The position numbers and the translations under genes are program-made. Positions 16,007 to 24,328 of a stretch of 64,000 nucleotides of DNA are shown in pieces. The stretch comes from a virus. Within the stretch, counting starts at the first letter, position 1, and every line of letters begins with the position of its first letter. The DNA lies in IMG/VR virus record IMGVR_UViG_3300033233_000001, positions 233,750-297,749 of that record, one strand, 5' to 3'. The notes under the pieces were generated by a model that was not told the DNA's origin, searched no databases, and saw nothing but the letters and a program-made list of their open reading frames with translations.

Positions 16007-18604
16007 TTACTCGTCCCCGCCGCCGCCCGCTACAGCCTCACGCAACAGCGCCATGGAATCCCTGATCAGGCGATGCCCGGCAGGCGTCGCACCCGCAGAC
16101 CGCGGCTCGACCGCCTTGATGCCGTCGATGATTTCCTGGTCGCTCTTGGCGCAGATGCCTTCGAGAATCGCGGTCGGGAAGCCGCCTTCCATGACCTTCT
16201 CGACGAACTCCTCAGCCGTGTCGGCCTGGTTCACGGAGTCGTGCACGAGCTTCGCGACCGCCAGAGCGATCTGCTTTTCCATCGCGTTCATGCTGACCCT
16301 CTCCGGACGAGCCGGCGCCGCCGCGACGGCCGCCGGAACCTGCTGTTGCTGCTGCGGGGCTGCCTGCTGAGCGGCGGGCTGCGGCTTCTGCGCGAACGGG
16401 CCCTGCCGCTGCTCCCACGGAGCCCTCGGGCGTTCGAGACCTTCAGCGAGATTCGGAATCGGATCGAAGTCAGCCGATCCACCGCGCTTACGGCGCCGCG
16501 GCGGGCCCTGCTGCGCGTGCTGCTCGGCCGCCGTCTGCTGAGCCTGCCGACGTGCCTGCTGCCCGGGAACCGGCGCGGCCGGCGCGGCCGGCGGCTGCCC
16601 CGGGGGGAGAAGCCGCGGCGGCTCCCCAAGCGGCTGGAGCCGAAGCCCTTCAGGCGTCTGCACGACCATCATCTGACCCATCGGAGTGATCACGATTTGG
16701 CCCGGAATCATGGCGCCCTGCTGTGGCTGCTGTCCGGGACCCGGACCCCTGACGAGCGTCGAGAGCGCGCTAAGCAGTTCCGGTCCGCGCTCGGCGACGG
16801 TCTGCACCATTTCGTTGAGGTCGACGTTCGAGCCAGAGAGTCCGATCCCGCTCGCACTACCCGAAGACGAAGACGAGGACGACGACGTGTTCTCGACGAG
16901 CCCGAGGCCATCACGAGCCGCATCTCGGAACTCGCGGAACCTGGTCATCTGGACCACCGGATCGTGCGTGTCCTGGAGCTTACTCCGAACCTCGCCGATC
17001 TCGCGTACCTTGTTGTCGACTTCCGACTGGAGCCAGCGCACGCGTTCGCCGTGATTCGTCTCGACCATCGCGAGACGCGCTTCCCACTGCGTCTTGAGGT
17101 TCATTTCCATCGTCTCGCGACTGTCCTTCGCCGCCTGATCGCGCTCGTTCTGGACCTCGCGTGCGCGTTCCTGATCGCGACGCCGCTCTTCACGCTCCTG
17201 CTTGATCTGGTCCTCGTACCGAAGCTCGCGGTGCCGCCAGGCCTCGCGCTCGGCCGCAAGCTCGCGCGCGGCCATCTCGCGCACGGATACGAGTTCCCGC
17301 TCGTGCGCGCCGCGCTCCATCTTGACCTGCTCATCGTGGCGCTGTTCGCGATGGCGCTGCGCCTCGCGTTCCGCCGCGATTTCGCGCGCATTCGCTTCAC
17401 GCGTCGCCGCGATCTCGCGTTCGTGTCCAGCCCGCAGGCCGTCGATCAGCGTCGCGTGCTGACCGCGCATGGCCTCGATCTCGGCGCGGTGTTTCTCGGA
17501 CGTCTGGTCGAGCACCTTGCCGGCAAGTTCAAGCTCGCCGCGCGGTGGAGGCGGCGGTGGCGGTGGCGGCTCCGGCTTGGGCATCGCCGAGAAGATGTCG
17601 CGGATCTCCGCCCCAAGACTCGGGCGCGAGTTTTCGACTTCCCGCCGTGCGTTCTCCATCTCTTCCATCCTTCGCAGAAGCACGTCGCTCTGCCGTCGTT
17701 GTTCTTCTAGCGCTCGTTCCAGCGTCGTCTGACGCTCCGCCGCGCGCTCGCGATCGACGGCCGCGCGCTCTTCGAGTGCCTTCCTCTCCGCTTCCGCACG
17801 CTCGCGATGAAGCGTGATGACGTCTTCGGAGCGACGAAGCTCTGCTTCTACGAGCGGAGCCGCCAGCTGTCGTGCATCGGCGAGGCCAACTTCGCTACGC
17901 TGCTCGACGCGCCGCCGCTCGTCACGCTCACTCGTTAGCGCGTCCTTGAGCGTGCCCATCGCGATCTCGACGATCCTCGGGTTCTCTTCTACCCGAACAG
18001 GCGGTGCGCTCGGCCCGCCGTCCTTTGCGTCTACCGTCTGCTGAGCACGAGAGACGCGCGCCCACTTCGGGTCGCCCTGGATGTTCACGCGCACCGACTC
18101 GTAGTGCTGGTAGCCCTGATTCGTGCCCGACTTCGGGCCCACAACCTTCACCAAGTACTCGCCGCCGCCGTATTCGTTCTGGATGAACGCCTCGTCGATC
18201 GGCTGGTCGTAGTCGTCGAGGAAGCCGTCGGCCTTTCGACCGCCAGGAAAGATCTTCGGCCACTGCCGATAGACCTGGAGCTTGAAATCCGCTCGCTGAC
18301 CGATGTTGTACTTGCCGACCAGGTACCCGATCGTCTTGACGTTCTCGACCGGCTTCGGCAGGTCAGGCACGATCGTCTGGAGCGCTTCTAGCTGCTCCAT
18401 CGTGATCTGCTCGACGTCCTTGGCCGGAGGCGTCGTCGCCAACGGCGGCTCGATCGACTCCGCAGCCGCTGCGGTCGCCTCAGCATCGTCACCGTCGGGC
18501 GGCACGACCCGAGTCGCGCCCTTCTTGTTGCGGTTTCGCTGCTGCTTCACCACGCCGTCGACGAGCTTGTCGATCTCGTCCTCGGTGGTCGTCGCGTCGC
18601 TCAC
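16007..18604 (-). CDS. 865-residue coiled-coil protein with YGGGEY module
   Basis: GTG start overlapping the upstream stop. Residues ~85-175 hold a module with YRQWPKIFPGG, DDYDQPIDEAF and NEYGGGEYLVKVVGP. Its core is identical over 63 residues to part of the gene at 45878. Then come ~300 residues of Arg/Glu coiled coil broken by a Pro run, a second coiled coil, a Gln/Pro-rich low-complexity region and a helical C-terminal domain. It lacks the basic tail. A long rod-forming virion or scaffold protein is the likeliest role; inferred. Confidence 0.7.
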   Translation of the reverse strand: MSDATTTEDEIDKLVDGVVKQQRNRNKKGATRVVPPDGDDAEATAAAAESIEPPLATTPPAKDVEQITMEQLEALQTIVPDLPKPVENVKTIGYLVGKYNIGQRADFKLQVYRQWPKIFPGGRKADGFLDDYDQPIDEAFIQNEYGGGEYLVKVVGPKSGTNQGYQHYESVRVNIQGDPKWARVSRAQQTVDAKDGGPSAPPVRVEENPRIVEIAMGTLKDALTSERDERRRVEQRSEVGLADARQLAAPLVEAELRRSEDVITLHRERAEAERKALEERAAVDRERAAERQTTLERALEEQRRQSDVLLRRMEEMENARREVENSRPSLGAEIRDIFSAMPKPEPPPPPPPPPRGELELAGKVLDQTSEKHRAEIEAMRGQHATLIDGLRAGHEREIAATREANAREIAAEREAQRHREQRHDEQVKMERGAHERELVSVREMAARELAAEREAWRHRELRYEDQIKQEREERRRDQERAREVQNERDQAAKDSRETMEMNLKTQWEARLAMVETNHGERVRWLQSEVDNKVREIGEVRSKLQDTHDPVVQMTRFREFRDAARDGLGLVENTSSSSSSSSGSASGIGLSGSNVDLNEMVQTVAERGPELLSALSTLVRGPGPGQQPQQGAMIPGQIVITPMGQMMVVQTPEGLRLQPLGEPPRLLPPGQPPAAPAAPVPGQQARRQAQQTAAEQHAQQGPPRRRKRGGSADFDPIPNLAEGLERPRAPWEQRQGPFAQKPQPAAQQAAPQQQQQVPAAVAAAPARPERVSMNAMEKQIALAVAKLVHDSVNQADTAEEFVEKVMEGGFPTAILEGICAKSDQEIIDGIKAVEPRSAGATPAGHRLIRDSMALLREAVAGGGGDE
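18086..18274 (-). repeat. 189-bp duplicated coding module, copy 1
   Basis: Inverted copy of 46451-46639, inside the late coiled-coil gene. It spans from the VYRQWPK segment to ESVRV in the protein. Boundaries are sharp: flanking residues diverge at once on both sides. Confidence 0.85.
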
Positions 18605-19308
18605 GGGGCGGGCTTCTCCGGTGACGGCGACGCCGCTGCCTCTGGGGGCGCGGGTTTCACCGGCTTCTTCGAGGTCTTCTTCGGCTTCTTGTCTGCCGGC
18701 GACGCACCTTCGGCCTCATCACCGTCGTCGTCGTCATCACCGTCGTCGTCGTCATCACCGTCGTCGTCATCACCGTCGTCGTCATCACCGTCGTCGTCCC
18801 GCTCCTCGTCGTCCTCGTCCTCGTTCTCCGGGCCCTCGGTCATCTGCTCCATGAGTTCCTGGATCTTCTCGGTGACACCGTTGAAGATCTTCTCCATGTC
18901 CTGATCACCAGGGAGCTTCTTCTGGAGGAAGGCCCCGAGTTCGTACATGGCGGCCGCGAGTTCCTGAACCGTCGCCATGGACGGCCCGTCATCTCCATCG
19001 TCCCCGAAGCGCTCCCGGAACGCCCGGTGAAGACGCCGGATATCGTCCGCGTTCGAGGCTGCGAACGCGTACGTGTCGTTCAAGGCCGGCCCGAGAAGTT
19101 CGAGCAACGTGATCATCTGCGGGTAGGCATACTGCCCGATGAACTGACGCAGCTGCGCCGGGTCGTCGAACGCCGGCTTGCCTCCGGGACCCTTGTCTCG
19201 AAGCAACTTCTTCCGCGACGCCTGAAGCTCGCTACGGAACTTGCCGAGCATCGGCGGCAGCGGCACTTCGCCGGTCTCTTCAATGGAGGCGCTCTCGTTT
19301 TCGCTCAT
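18601..19308 (-). CDS. acidic protein with Asp-repeat tract
   Basis: A 235-residue protein from the ATG at 19308. The N-terminal ~150 residues are helical (FRSELQASRKKLLRDKG; YAYPQMITLLELLGP). A tract of almost pure Asp/Glu/Gly, encoded by the imperfect tandem repeat at 18721-18799, follows. It ends in KKPKKTSKKPVKP, a short basic segment. The polyacidic tract could neutralise or chaperone the Arg-rich tails made by neighbouring genes; this is speculation. Confidence 0.7.
   Translation of the reverse strand: MSENESASIEETGEVPLPPMLGKFRSELQASRKKLLRDKGPGGKPAFDDPAQLRQFIGQYAYPQMITLLELLGPALNDTYAFAASNADDIRRLHRAFRERFGDDGDDGPSMATVQELAAAMYELGAFLQKKLPGDQDMEKIFNGVTEKIQELMEQMTEGPENEDEDDEERDDDGDDDDGDDDDGDDDDDGDDDDDGDEAEGASPADKKPKKTSKKPVKPAPPEAAASPSPEKPAP
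18721..18799 (+). repeat. tandem 15/18-bp repeat coding the Asp tract
   Basis: Repeats of ACCGTCGTCGTC(GTC)ATC in 18- and 15-base units, about 4.5 copies, in frame within the acidic gene on the minus strand. Unit length differs by one codon, as expected for slippage. Length variation between relatives would be neutral in frame. Confidence 0.8.
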
Positions 19309-19324
19309 GTGATTCCCAGGTCTC

Positions 19325-19840
19325 CTAGAGGTCGATTTCACCGGTCGTGCGTGCAGCTTCGCGCGACATCATCTCTTGCCGTTCCTCGAATTCCTCGATC
19401 TCGCGTGCCGACGCCTCGTCCTGCGGTTCGCGGACGGTGCACGCGAAGAACGAGATCTCGCCGATCTGCATCAGTTCACTCTGGGACGCGAGACGTGTGC
19501 AGAATCGGTGGATCTGCTTCGGCGCGGCGAACCCTGCGATCGTCCCATCCGCCTCGGTCAAGAGCGCGGCGTAGAAACGGCACGGCGGTCGGCCGCTCGT
19601 CTTGTCGCCCTTGCAGATCAGCGTCTTGCCGCTGACCCAGGACTTCGGCCCAGGCTCGTCGACGACCAGCTGCACACCTTCGCCAGGCGCGCCTTCGGCT
19701 ACCTGGAGCGCCGAAAATTCGACGTGTGCACCGGGGCTCAGCGGATTCGCGGGCAGCGGGATCTGAAACTCTCGCTCCGTCAGTCCGGCAGAGGGTTGCC
19801 CGTCATCCCCTGTGACGGGGATTTGCTCAGAAGCGCCCAT
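19325..19840 (-). CDS. unknown protein at head of leftward block
   Basis: A 171-residue protein from the ATG at 19840 (a frame-open extension to 19876 exists). It is beta-rich with five Cys, the motif LICKGDKTSGRPPCRFYAALL and a charged helical end. It is the first gene transcribed leftward from the divergent control region. The ribosome site is weak whichever start is used, so the start is uncertain. No family recognised. Confidence 0.65.
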   Translation of the reverse strand: MGASEQIPVTGDDGQPSAGLTEREFQIPLPANPLSPGAHVEFSALQVAEGAPGEGVQLVVDEPGPKSWVSGKTLICKGDKTSGRPPCRFYAALLTEADGTIAGFAAPKQIHRFCTRLASQSELMQIGEISFFACTVREPQDEASAREIEEFEERQEMMSREAARTTGEIDL

Positions 19841-19890
19841 GGCCCGGACGCTAACGACGCTGTCCGCGAAGAACAAGCCTGATTCGGTTT

Positions 19891-19908
19891 ATCACGTCTT
19901 GACGTGAT
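19891..19908. repeat. perfect palindrome ATCACGTC-TT-GACGTGAT
   Basis: Two 8-base arms around TT, about 50 bases upstream of the first leftward gene. No T-run follows in either direction that would make a good terminator, so an operator for a dimeric regulator is more likely. Only one copy was noticed in the window. Confidence 0.65.
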
Positions 19909-20090
19909 TGCTGGGCACCAAAAGCCTCGGTGAATCTGCATTGAACGCGTCCCAGACATGATGCCCAGCCAAACGCCATCGGCGAAGACCGGTCGGGCTC
20001 ATGCGTCCTAACAGATTGCCGGCTGGCACGACTCGTGTCGCCCATAAATCGGCCATTTACAGTAGTAGCGCGACCTACACCGCGTAATCA

Positions 20091-20119
20091 TTGACCTTTT
20101 CGTCTGCGGCCAGTATCCG
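20091..20119 (+). promoter_or_regulatory. candidate sigma70-like promoter
   Basis: TTGACC, 17-base spacer, TATCCG. It would transcribe toward the early block across about 270 bases with no clear gene, so it could drive a leader or small RNA or add to the promoter at 20314. Confidence 0.4.
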
Positions 20120-20313
20120 TGCCATCTGGACAGACCGGACCGAAGCCGCTTCGGCCACAGCGGAGGACGGCTCAAAACCGGGCCTGCCAGGAACGCAACG
20201 TCGCGCCGGGAAACTGCATGGCCACGCTGGTCATCGGCGCGCGACGGATACCTCTCTCTACACAGGCCGCGGCCGCGGCTGTCGCCGATGTTGCACTTTG
20301 TTGTGGTCGGCGC

Positions 20314-20341
20314 TTGACAATGTGGACGCTGTCGCTATCAT
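20314..20341 (+). promoter_or_regulatory. early promoter 1
   Basis: TTGACA, 16-base spacer, TATCAT, preceded by CGC as in two other early promoters. A hairpin begins 10 bases after the -10 box and GGGAGG precedes the first early gene at 20382. Confidence 0.7.
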
Positions 20342-20351
20342 CTCGCCGTGA

Positions 20352-20369
20352 GCAGGCAAACACGCCTGC
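20352..20369 (+). promoter_or_regulatory. 5' leader hairpin 1 (loop AAACAC)
   Basis: Stem GCAGGC/GCCTGC with loop AAACAC at the predicted start of the transcript. It is one of five such hairpins in the window; the stem sequence differs from copy to copy while pairing is kept. Confidence 0.7.
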
Positions 20370-20381
20370 CGGGAGGACAGC

Positions 20382-20525
20382 ATGAACGAGAACACGCAGA
20401 CCGTGGACGGGGTCGAGGACAACGAGCGGCAGGAGGCCGAGGCGGAGTGCGGTCAGATGTCGGAGTACGAGACTCCGGCGTCGTGGGACGGTGGCGGCGC
20501 GCCGAGCGCAGACTCCGGGTGGTGA
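20382..20525 (+). CDS. 47-residue acidic early protein
   Basis: ATG 4 bases after GGGAGGAC. The product is 47 residues, rich in Glu/Asp/Gly (MNENTQTVDGVEDNERQ...), with no domain. It directly follows early promoter 1 and its leader hairpin, and its stop overlaps the next GTG. Small acidic first-early proteins are common in phages and often act on host enzymes, but nothing here shows a target. Confidence 0.6.
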   Translation: MNENTQTVDGVEDNERQEAEAECGQMSEYETPASWDGGGAPSADSGW

Positions 20526-20791
20526 GCGCCATGCTGGTCGTCCGCGTTCCGACGAAGTGGGTCCGCGACGCCGAGACGCGCGGGCTCGACATCGGCACGA
20601 TCGAGAAGCGCGGCGTCTCGTGCATGCTGCGCGGCACACGCGAGCAGATCGAGGAGGCGCTGTCCGACGCGTCCTTCTACGCGACCGCGGAGTGTGGCGA
20701 GGGCAAGGACATGGACGCCTCGTACCGACCGCTCGTGCGCTCGGCAGCCCGCGCTGTGCGCCGCCTGCGCGCGGCGTTGGAGAGCGTCTGA
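20522..20791 (+). CDS. small unknown early protein
   Basis: 89 residues from GTG (overlapping the previous stop) or 86 from an ATG three codons on. It has an alpha/beta pattern: MLVVRVPTKWVRDAETRGL, IGTIEKRG, CMLRGTREQIEEALSDASFY, then a basic helix. The composition suits a small RNA- or protein-binding fold. No family recognised. Confidence 0.65.
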   Translation: MSAMLVVRVPTKWVRDAETRGLDIGTIEKRGVSCMLRGTREQIEEALSDASFYATAECGEGKDMDASYRPLVRSAARAVRRLRAALESV

Positions 20792-20819
20792 CGACGCTGC
20801 GAAATGTTGCGAGCAACGC

Positions 20820-20847
20820 TTGACGTACGCGTGGGACTGACTAAGCT
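20820..20847 (+). promoter_or_regulatory. early promoter 2
   Basis: TTGACG, 16-base spacer, TAAGCT, in the 98-base gap before the gene at 20890. A hairpin starts 12 bases after the -10 box. Confidence 0.6.
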
Positions 20848-20859
20848 CTGACACGTGAG

Positions 20860-20875
20860 CCGCCGAACATGGCGG
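20860..20875 (+). promoter_or_regulatory. 5' leader hairpin 2 (loop GAACAT)
   Basis: Stem CCGCC/GGCGG, loop GAACAT, followed by AAGGAGG. The ATG in the loop is in frame with the gene but lacks a ribosome site, so the start after AAGGAGG is preferred. Confidence 0.7.
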
Positions 20876-20889
20876 ACAAGGAGGACGGG

Positions 20890-21111
20890 ATGACACAGGA
20901 AGATCGAGAGTGGGCGGCGCGGAAGATCGCGCGGGACTTGGAGTCGCTCGGCGGCAAGACGCCGGAGCAGACTCTGGAGAGGGCGCACCTCGCCGTCGTC
21001 GACGTCGTCGTCGAGCACCTCGGCGAGTGCCCGCCAGCCGTGCGCGAGGCCGTCAAGCTCTGGCAAGCGGCCGGCGAAGCACTCGTGCGCGAGCAACGGA
21101 GGCCGTGGTGA
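20890..21111 (+). CDS. small helical early protein
   Basis: A 73-residue, fully helical protein (MTQEDREWAARKIARDLESLG...). AAGGAGG lies 5 bases upstream of the ATG at 20890. It follows promoter 2 and leader hairpin 2 and overlaps the next gene by GTGA. No family recognised. Confidence 0.7.
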   Translation: MTQEDREWAARKIARDLESLGGKTPEQTLERAHLAVVDVVVEHLGECPPAVREAVKLWQAAGEALVREQRRPW

Positions 21112-21764
21112 GCCTCCGCGAGGCCTACTTGGCGACGCTGGCCGAGGTCGAGCGCCTGCGCACGTCCGAAGCGGCCGCGGCGGACGCCTACCGCGCGACG
21201 GACGCCGGGTCCGACGCTGAGGCGGAGGCATGCGGACGCGCGGACGGATACACAGTCGCGCTGGCGCACGCAGAGGCGGCACGCATCGCGCTGCACGAGT
21301 CGAGCGAGCACGAACGGTGGACGGCGCGCGACGGCGAGAGCGGAGTCGAGGAAGACCTCGGCGTCTGCTCGCTCAAGAAGGCGCGTCGTCTCGCCGAGGA
21401 GTGGCAGCGCGGCGGCGACTACGGCGACGTGACGGAAACGATCTGGACCGACGTGTACCTCACGAGCGAGACCGGTCACAAGGAGACGATCACCGTCGAG
21501 ATCGAGCCCGAGGAGCCCGGCTGCGACGGCGAGAGCCACGAGTGGTCGGACGACGTCGATCTGGTCGGCGGCATCAAGGAGAACCCAGGCGTGTGGGGCC
21601 ACGGCGGCGGCGTCACCATCGACGAGTGCTGCACGCGCTGCGGCTGCCGCCGGCACACCGACACGTGGGCACAGCGGCGCGACACCGGCGAGCAGGGTCT
21701 GACGTCGGTGTCGTACGAGCCCGGCTACTACAGCGAAGCGCTCGCGGAACGGAGTGCGTCATGA
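21108..21764 (+). CDS. unknown protein with ENPGVWG-GGGV and Cys cluster
   Basis: A 218-residue protein, GTG start. The N-terminal half is a helical bundle. The C-terminal half has HEWSDDVDLVGG, KENPGVWGHGGGV and a CCTRCGC cluster followed by VSYEPGY. I recall the C-terminal motif set from other phage and actinobacterial unknowns, probably a small metal-binding fold. No function can be named. Confidence 0.7.
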   Translation: MSLREAYLATLAEVERLRTSEAAAADAYRATDAGSDAEAEACGRADGYTVALAHAEAARIALHESSEHERWTARDGESGVEEDLGVCSLKKARRLAEEWQRGGDYGDVTETIWTDVYLTSETGHKETITVEIEPEEPGCDGESHEWSDDVDLVGGIKENPGVWGHGGGVTIDECCTRCGCRRHTDTWAQRRDTGEQGLTSVSYEPGYYSEALAERSAS

Positions 21765-22531
21765 GCCAAGCCCTACTCGACGGGCTACGCGGACGAGCGG
21801 TGCCCGGCAAAGGCTTCGGCACGAATGGGTCATACCAGGTCCGAGTCCACGGCGAAGCGGTCGAGACGGCCGCGCCGTACGACTCGGGCCGCGGCGAGGA
21901 TACGCCCTGGGTCCCGCAGGTGATCGGCTCGGCTCACGTCGATGACGCAGGCGAGGTGTCCATCGACTGCCACTCGATCGAGGCGGCCTCGCGCGACGCC
22001 TTGGCCGTAGACCACCGCCGACTCCTGCGCGATCTTGGTCTCGTACGCCCCGAGACCGGCCGACGCTACCTCACGCGCCGCTATGCCACGCTCGACCGCG
22101 CCGAGGCGGAGAGACTCGCGGCGATCGACGGCACGCCGGTCACCGCAATCGTCGTCGCCGACGCAGAGCCCGTCGCGGCGAGCGGATCGTGGGCCTGGTG
22201 GTCGGACGGCAGGCTGACAACCGCGATCGGACTGCCTCGCTGGACCGAGCGCCTGGACGGCCTCTCGGCCGACGCGCGAAAGCTGATCGGCCTCGCCTAC
22301 GGATCGGACAGCGGATGCCCCAGCGTCGGCTGGTCAGCGCTCGCGAGCGTCGCCGAGATCGTCTCGACGAACACGATCGAGACGGGCCCGCCGACAGGCG
22401 TCTACGCCCGTGCGAAAGTGGAAACGATGACTGTGCGGCTCACAGACGGCACGGTGGTCAAGTGGCTCGTCAACAGCAGTGGCCACTACGAGGGCTACGC
22501 TTACGAGATCAAGCCGGAGGCGACACCATGA
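21761..22531 (+). CDS. unknown early protein with C-terminal beta domain
   Basis: A 256-residue protein, ATG overlapping the previous stop as ATGA. The middle (GRRYLTRRYATLDRAEAERL) looks like a helical linker. The final ~70 residues resemble a beta sandwich (VETMTVRLTDGTVVKWLVNSSGHYEGYAYEI). It forms one operon with the genes on either side. No family recognised. Confidence 0.65.
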   Translation: MSQALLDGLRGRAVPGKGFGTNGSYQVRVHGEAVETAAPYDSGRGEDTPWVPQVIGSAHVDDAGEVSIDCHSIEAASRDALAVDHRRLLRDLGLVRPETGRRYLTRRYATLDRAEAERLAAIDGTPVTAIVVADAEPVAASGSWAWWSDGRLTTAIGLPRWTERLDGLSADARKLIGLAYGSDSGCPSVGWSALASVAEIVSTNTIETGPPTGVYARAKVETMTVRLTDGTVVKWLVNSSGHYEGYAYEIKPEATP

Positions 22532-23235
22532 GCGGCGTACGAGTCATCTGTCCGGACTGCGGCGACACCGTCCAACACACGTGCCACAGCGGGCTCGCAC
22601 AGGCGCTCCGCGAGCTTCTGACGTGGGCGCCGGAACGCGGGTTCGCAACCGACAAGCTGGAGAAGGCCCTCGTCGAGGCCGGCGTCGAGCACGGCTGGAT
22701 CGAGAAGGGCAAGGGCAAGGAGTATCTCGCAGAGCACCGCGAGAGCCCGTTCTTCGGCAGTCAGGCCTGGAGTTACCCGCTCTTCGGCAGCAAGGACACC
22801 GCGCGCTCCTTCCACGCGCTGATCCATCAAGTCGTTCGCGCCGCCGGCATGGATCCACACGGGATCGAGCAGGAGATCCGGCGAGAACAGCAGGCACGCG
22901 CGAAGGCCGAGGCCGACCGGAAGACCCGCGTCCAGAAGGTCCGCGACGAGCGCACGGCCGTCGCCGACTACCTCAAGGACAAGAAGGTCCCGCTGGACGA
23001 GCGCATCGCGAAGCTCGACGAGCTTCTACGCGCCCAAGCCGCAAGGCACAAGCTGGTACCGTTCCAGGGCGAGAAGAGCAGGGAGGAAGCCGCGCACGAG
23101 GGCTACGACTACCTGCATCGCTGGCTGAAGACCTACTACGGCGACGGCATCAATCCGGACATCAACCGGGCTCGCATCGAGAAGCTGGAACACGAGGCGT
23201 TCGAGGCGCAGACACGCGAAAGGAGCGCGCGATGA
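22528..23235 (+). CDS. zinc-ribbon plus coiled-coil protein
   Basis: A 235-residue protein. The N-terminal CPDCGDTVQHTCHSG is a likely zinc site. A helical domain with two FFGSQAWSYP/LFGSKDTARSF segments follows, then a charged coiled coil (about 120-190) and a basic end. ATGA-coupled to its neighbours. The zinc ribbon and coiled coil suggest nucleic-acid or protein binding; the target is unknown. Confidence 0.68.
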   Translation: MSGVRVICPDCGDTVQHTCHSGLAQALRELLTWAPERGFATDKLEKALVEAGVEHGWIEKGKGKEYLAEHRESPFFGSQAWSYPLFGSKDTARSFHALIHQVVRAAGMDPHGIEQEIRREQQARAKAEADRKTRVQKVRDERTAVADYLKDKKVPLDERIAKLDELLRAQAARHKLVPFQGEKSREEAAHEGYDYLHRWLKTYYGDGINPDINRARIEKLEHEAFEAQTRERSAR

Positions 23236-23930
23236 ACCCCGCACACGCACACAAGGCGTCCAAGCACAAGCTGCATCCGGCACACTTCACGCCAGAGCCT
23301 CCCGTCCGGACGCCGAGGCCGCCGAAGTCTCCGGGGATACGGAAGCCAGCGACGCGCTCTCCGGCGCACTTCATTCCGGAGAAGCCGCAGAAGACGCCCA
23401 ACAGGCGCGTCGAGGTCAAGCGCGCCGAAAAGCGTTCCGCGAAGAAGCCGGAAGCGACCGCCAACAAGCCGACTGGCGCCGAGTCGAAGAAGAAGCTCTC
23501 GCTGTTTCGTAACAGCGTCGTCGCACGTCGCTCGCCGCTCGTGTGTCGCCTCGCCTCGATCCTCGACTGGCCGAAGGAGGTCACCGCTCGCGGTGCCGGC
23601 GGAGAAGACGCGCTCATCATGCCAGACAACGCGCACGCCGAGTACCGCGCCCAGAGGGGTTACATCACGTTCCAGGTCCGCTTCAACAGCGGCACTCTCT
23701 TCGTGAGTCTCTCCACCTCGTCGTTCGGAACGCGCGAGCCGTGCGAAGCGCGTCTCAATCTCGCTGCAACCGGAAGCATCGACGCTGCGAGGGCCGAGGC
23801 GCACGCGCGAGAGGTCAGCCTCTGGGCACAGCGACTCGTCGAGATCGAGACCTGTCTCGTGTCAATCAGCAACGTCGAGATCGAAATCGACGAGGCGGTC
23901 GCGATTTGGCGAGAAAGGGGGCATAAGTGA
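23232..23930 (+). CDS. unknown protein with basic Pro-rich N-terminus
   Basis: A 232-residue protein. Residues 1-90 are Lys/Pro/His-rich with a repeated HPAHF(T/I)PE motif (twice, about 30 apart) and a stretch KRAEKRSAKKPEATANK. The remainder is an alpha/beta domain. The basic part recalls the late tails but sits at the other end and lacks the Arg-Arg-Thr-Ser unit. No family recognised. Confidence 0.65.
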   Translation: MNPAHAHKASKHKLHPAHFTPEPPVRTPRPPKSPGIRKPATRSPAHFIPEKPQKTPNRRVEVKRAEKRSAKKPEATANKPTGAESKKKLSLFRNSVVARRSPLVCRLASILDWPKEVTARGAGGEDALIMPDNAHAEYRAQRGYITFQVRFNSGTLFVSLSTSSFGTREPCEARLNLAATGSIDAARAEAHAREVSLWAQRLVEIETCLVSISNVEIEIDEAVAIWRERGHK

Positions 23931-24328
23931 CCGCCACCAACATCGTCTGGTCCCCGCACGCGCGGCAGCGCGCCGAACAGCGCGGTCCGACTACGCTCAA
24001 GAGCATCCACGAGCGCATCCGCAATGCGTTCGCGGCCCACACCTGGGAGGAGCGCTGGGAGGTCGACGTCCGCGAGGGGCGCGGCCTGCGGCTCAACTAT
24101 CTGGTCCGCTGCGGAGACTGCTGGGCTCTGCTGCGTCTCGCCGGGGACTCGCGCACGTTCATCATCTGCTCGATCCTCACGCTCTACCAGCGCGACTTCA
24201 ACGAGACGCACCTCTGGCATCGCTCGGCCGAAGACGCACGCGCGGCCGCCGATGCGCCGAAGACGCACGCGAGCGCGCCCGTCACGCACAACCCGTTCGC
24301 GGCCGCTCTGCTTCGGAGAAGCGCGTGA
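23927..24328 (+). CDS. small protein with HARQRAEQRG motif
   Basis: A 133-residue protein, GTG start. The N-terminal WSPHARQRAEQRGPT helix and the strand pattern that follows resemble DUF4258/BrnT-like small folds, in which HARxRxxxRG is typical. Such folds include ribonuclease toxins, but no antitoxin partner is seen and similarity is limited to this motif. Treat as unknown. Confidence 0.55.
   Translation: MTATNIVWSPHARQRAEQRGPTTLKSIHERIRNAFAAHTWEERWEVDVREGRGLRLNYLVRCGDCWALLRLAGDSRTFIICSILTLYQRDFNETHLWHRSAEDARAAADAPKTHASAPVTHNPFAAALLRRSA

Larger units (their letters stand above)
19841..20381. promoter_or_regulatory. divergent control region
   Basis: A 541-base stretch between the leftward and rightward blocks, with no convincing gene. 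It holds a perfect 8+8 palindrome with a two-base centre (19891-19908), two sigma70-like promoters facing right (20091 and 20314) and a leader hairpin (20352-20369). Several ORFs cross it but have no ribosome sites and poor composition. An origin or a small RNA could lie here; nothing seen proves either. Confidence 0.6.

Noticed and set aside
20091-20351. 86-residue ORF in the divergent region
   Set aside because: No ribosome site, starts at the -35 box of a candidate promoter, unlike neighbouring proteins in composition.
23927-24328. RelE/BrnT toxin
   Set aside because: Only the HARxRxxxRG motif matches and no antitoxin gene is adjacent.
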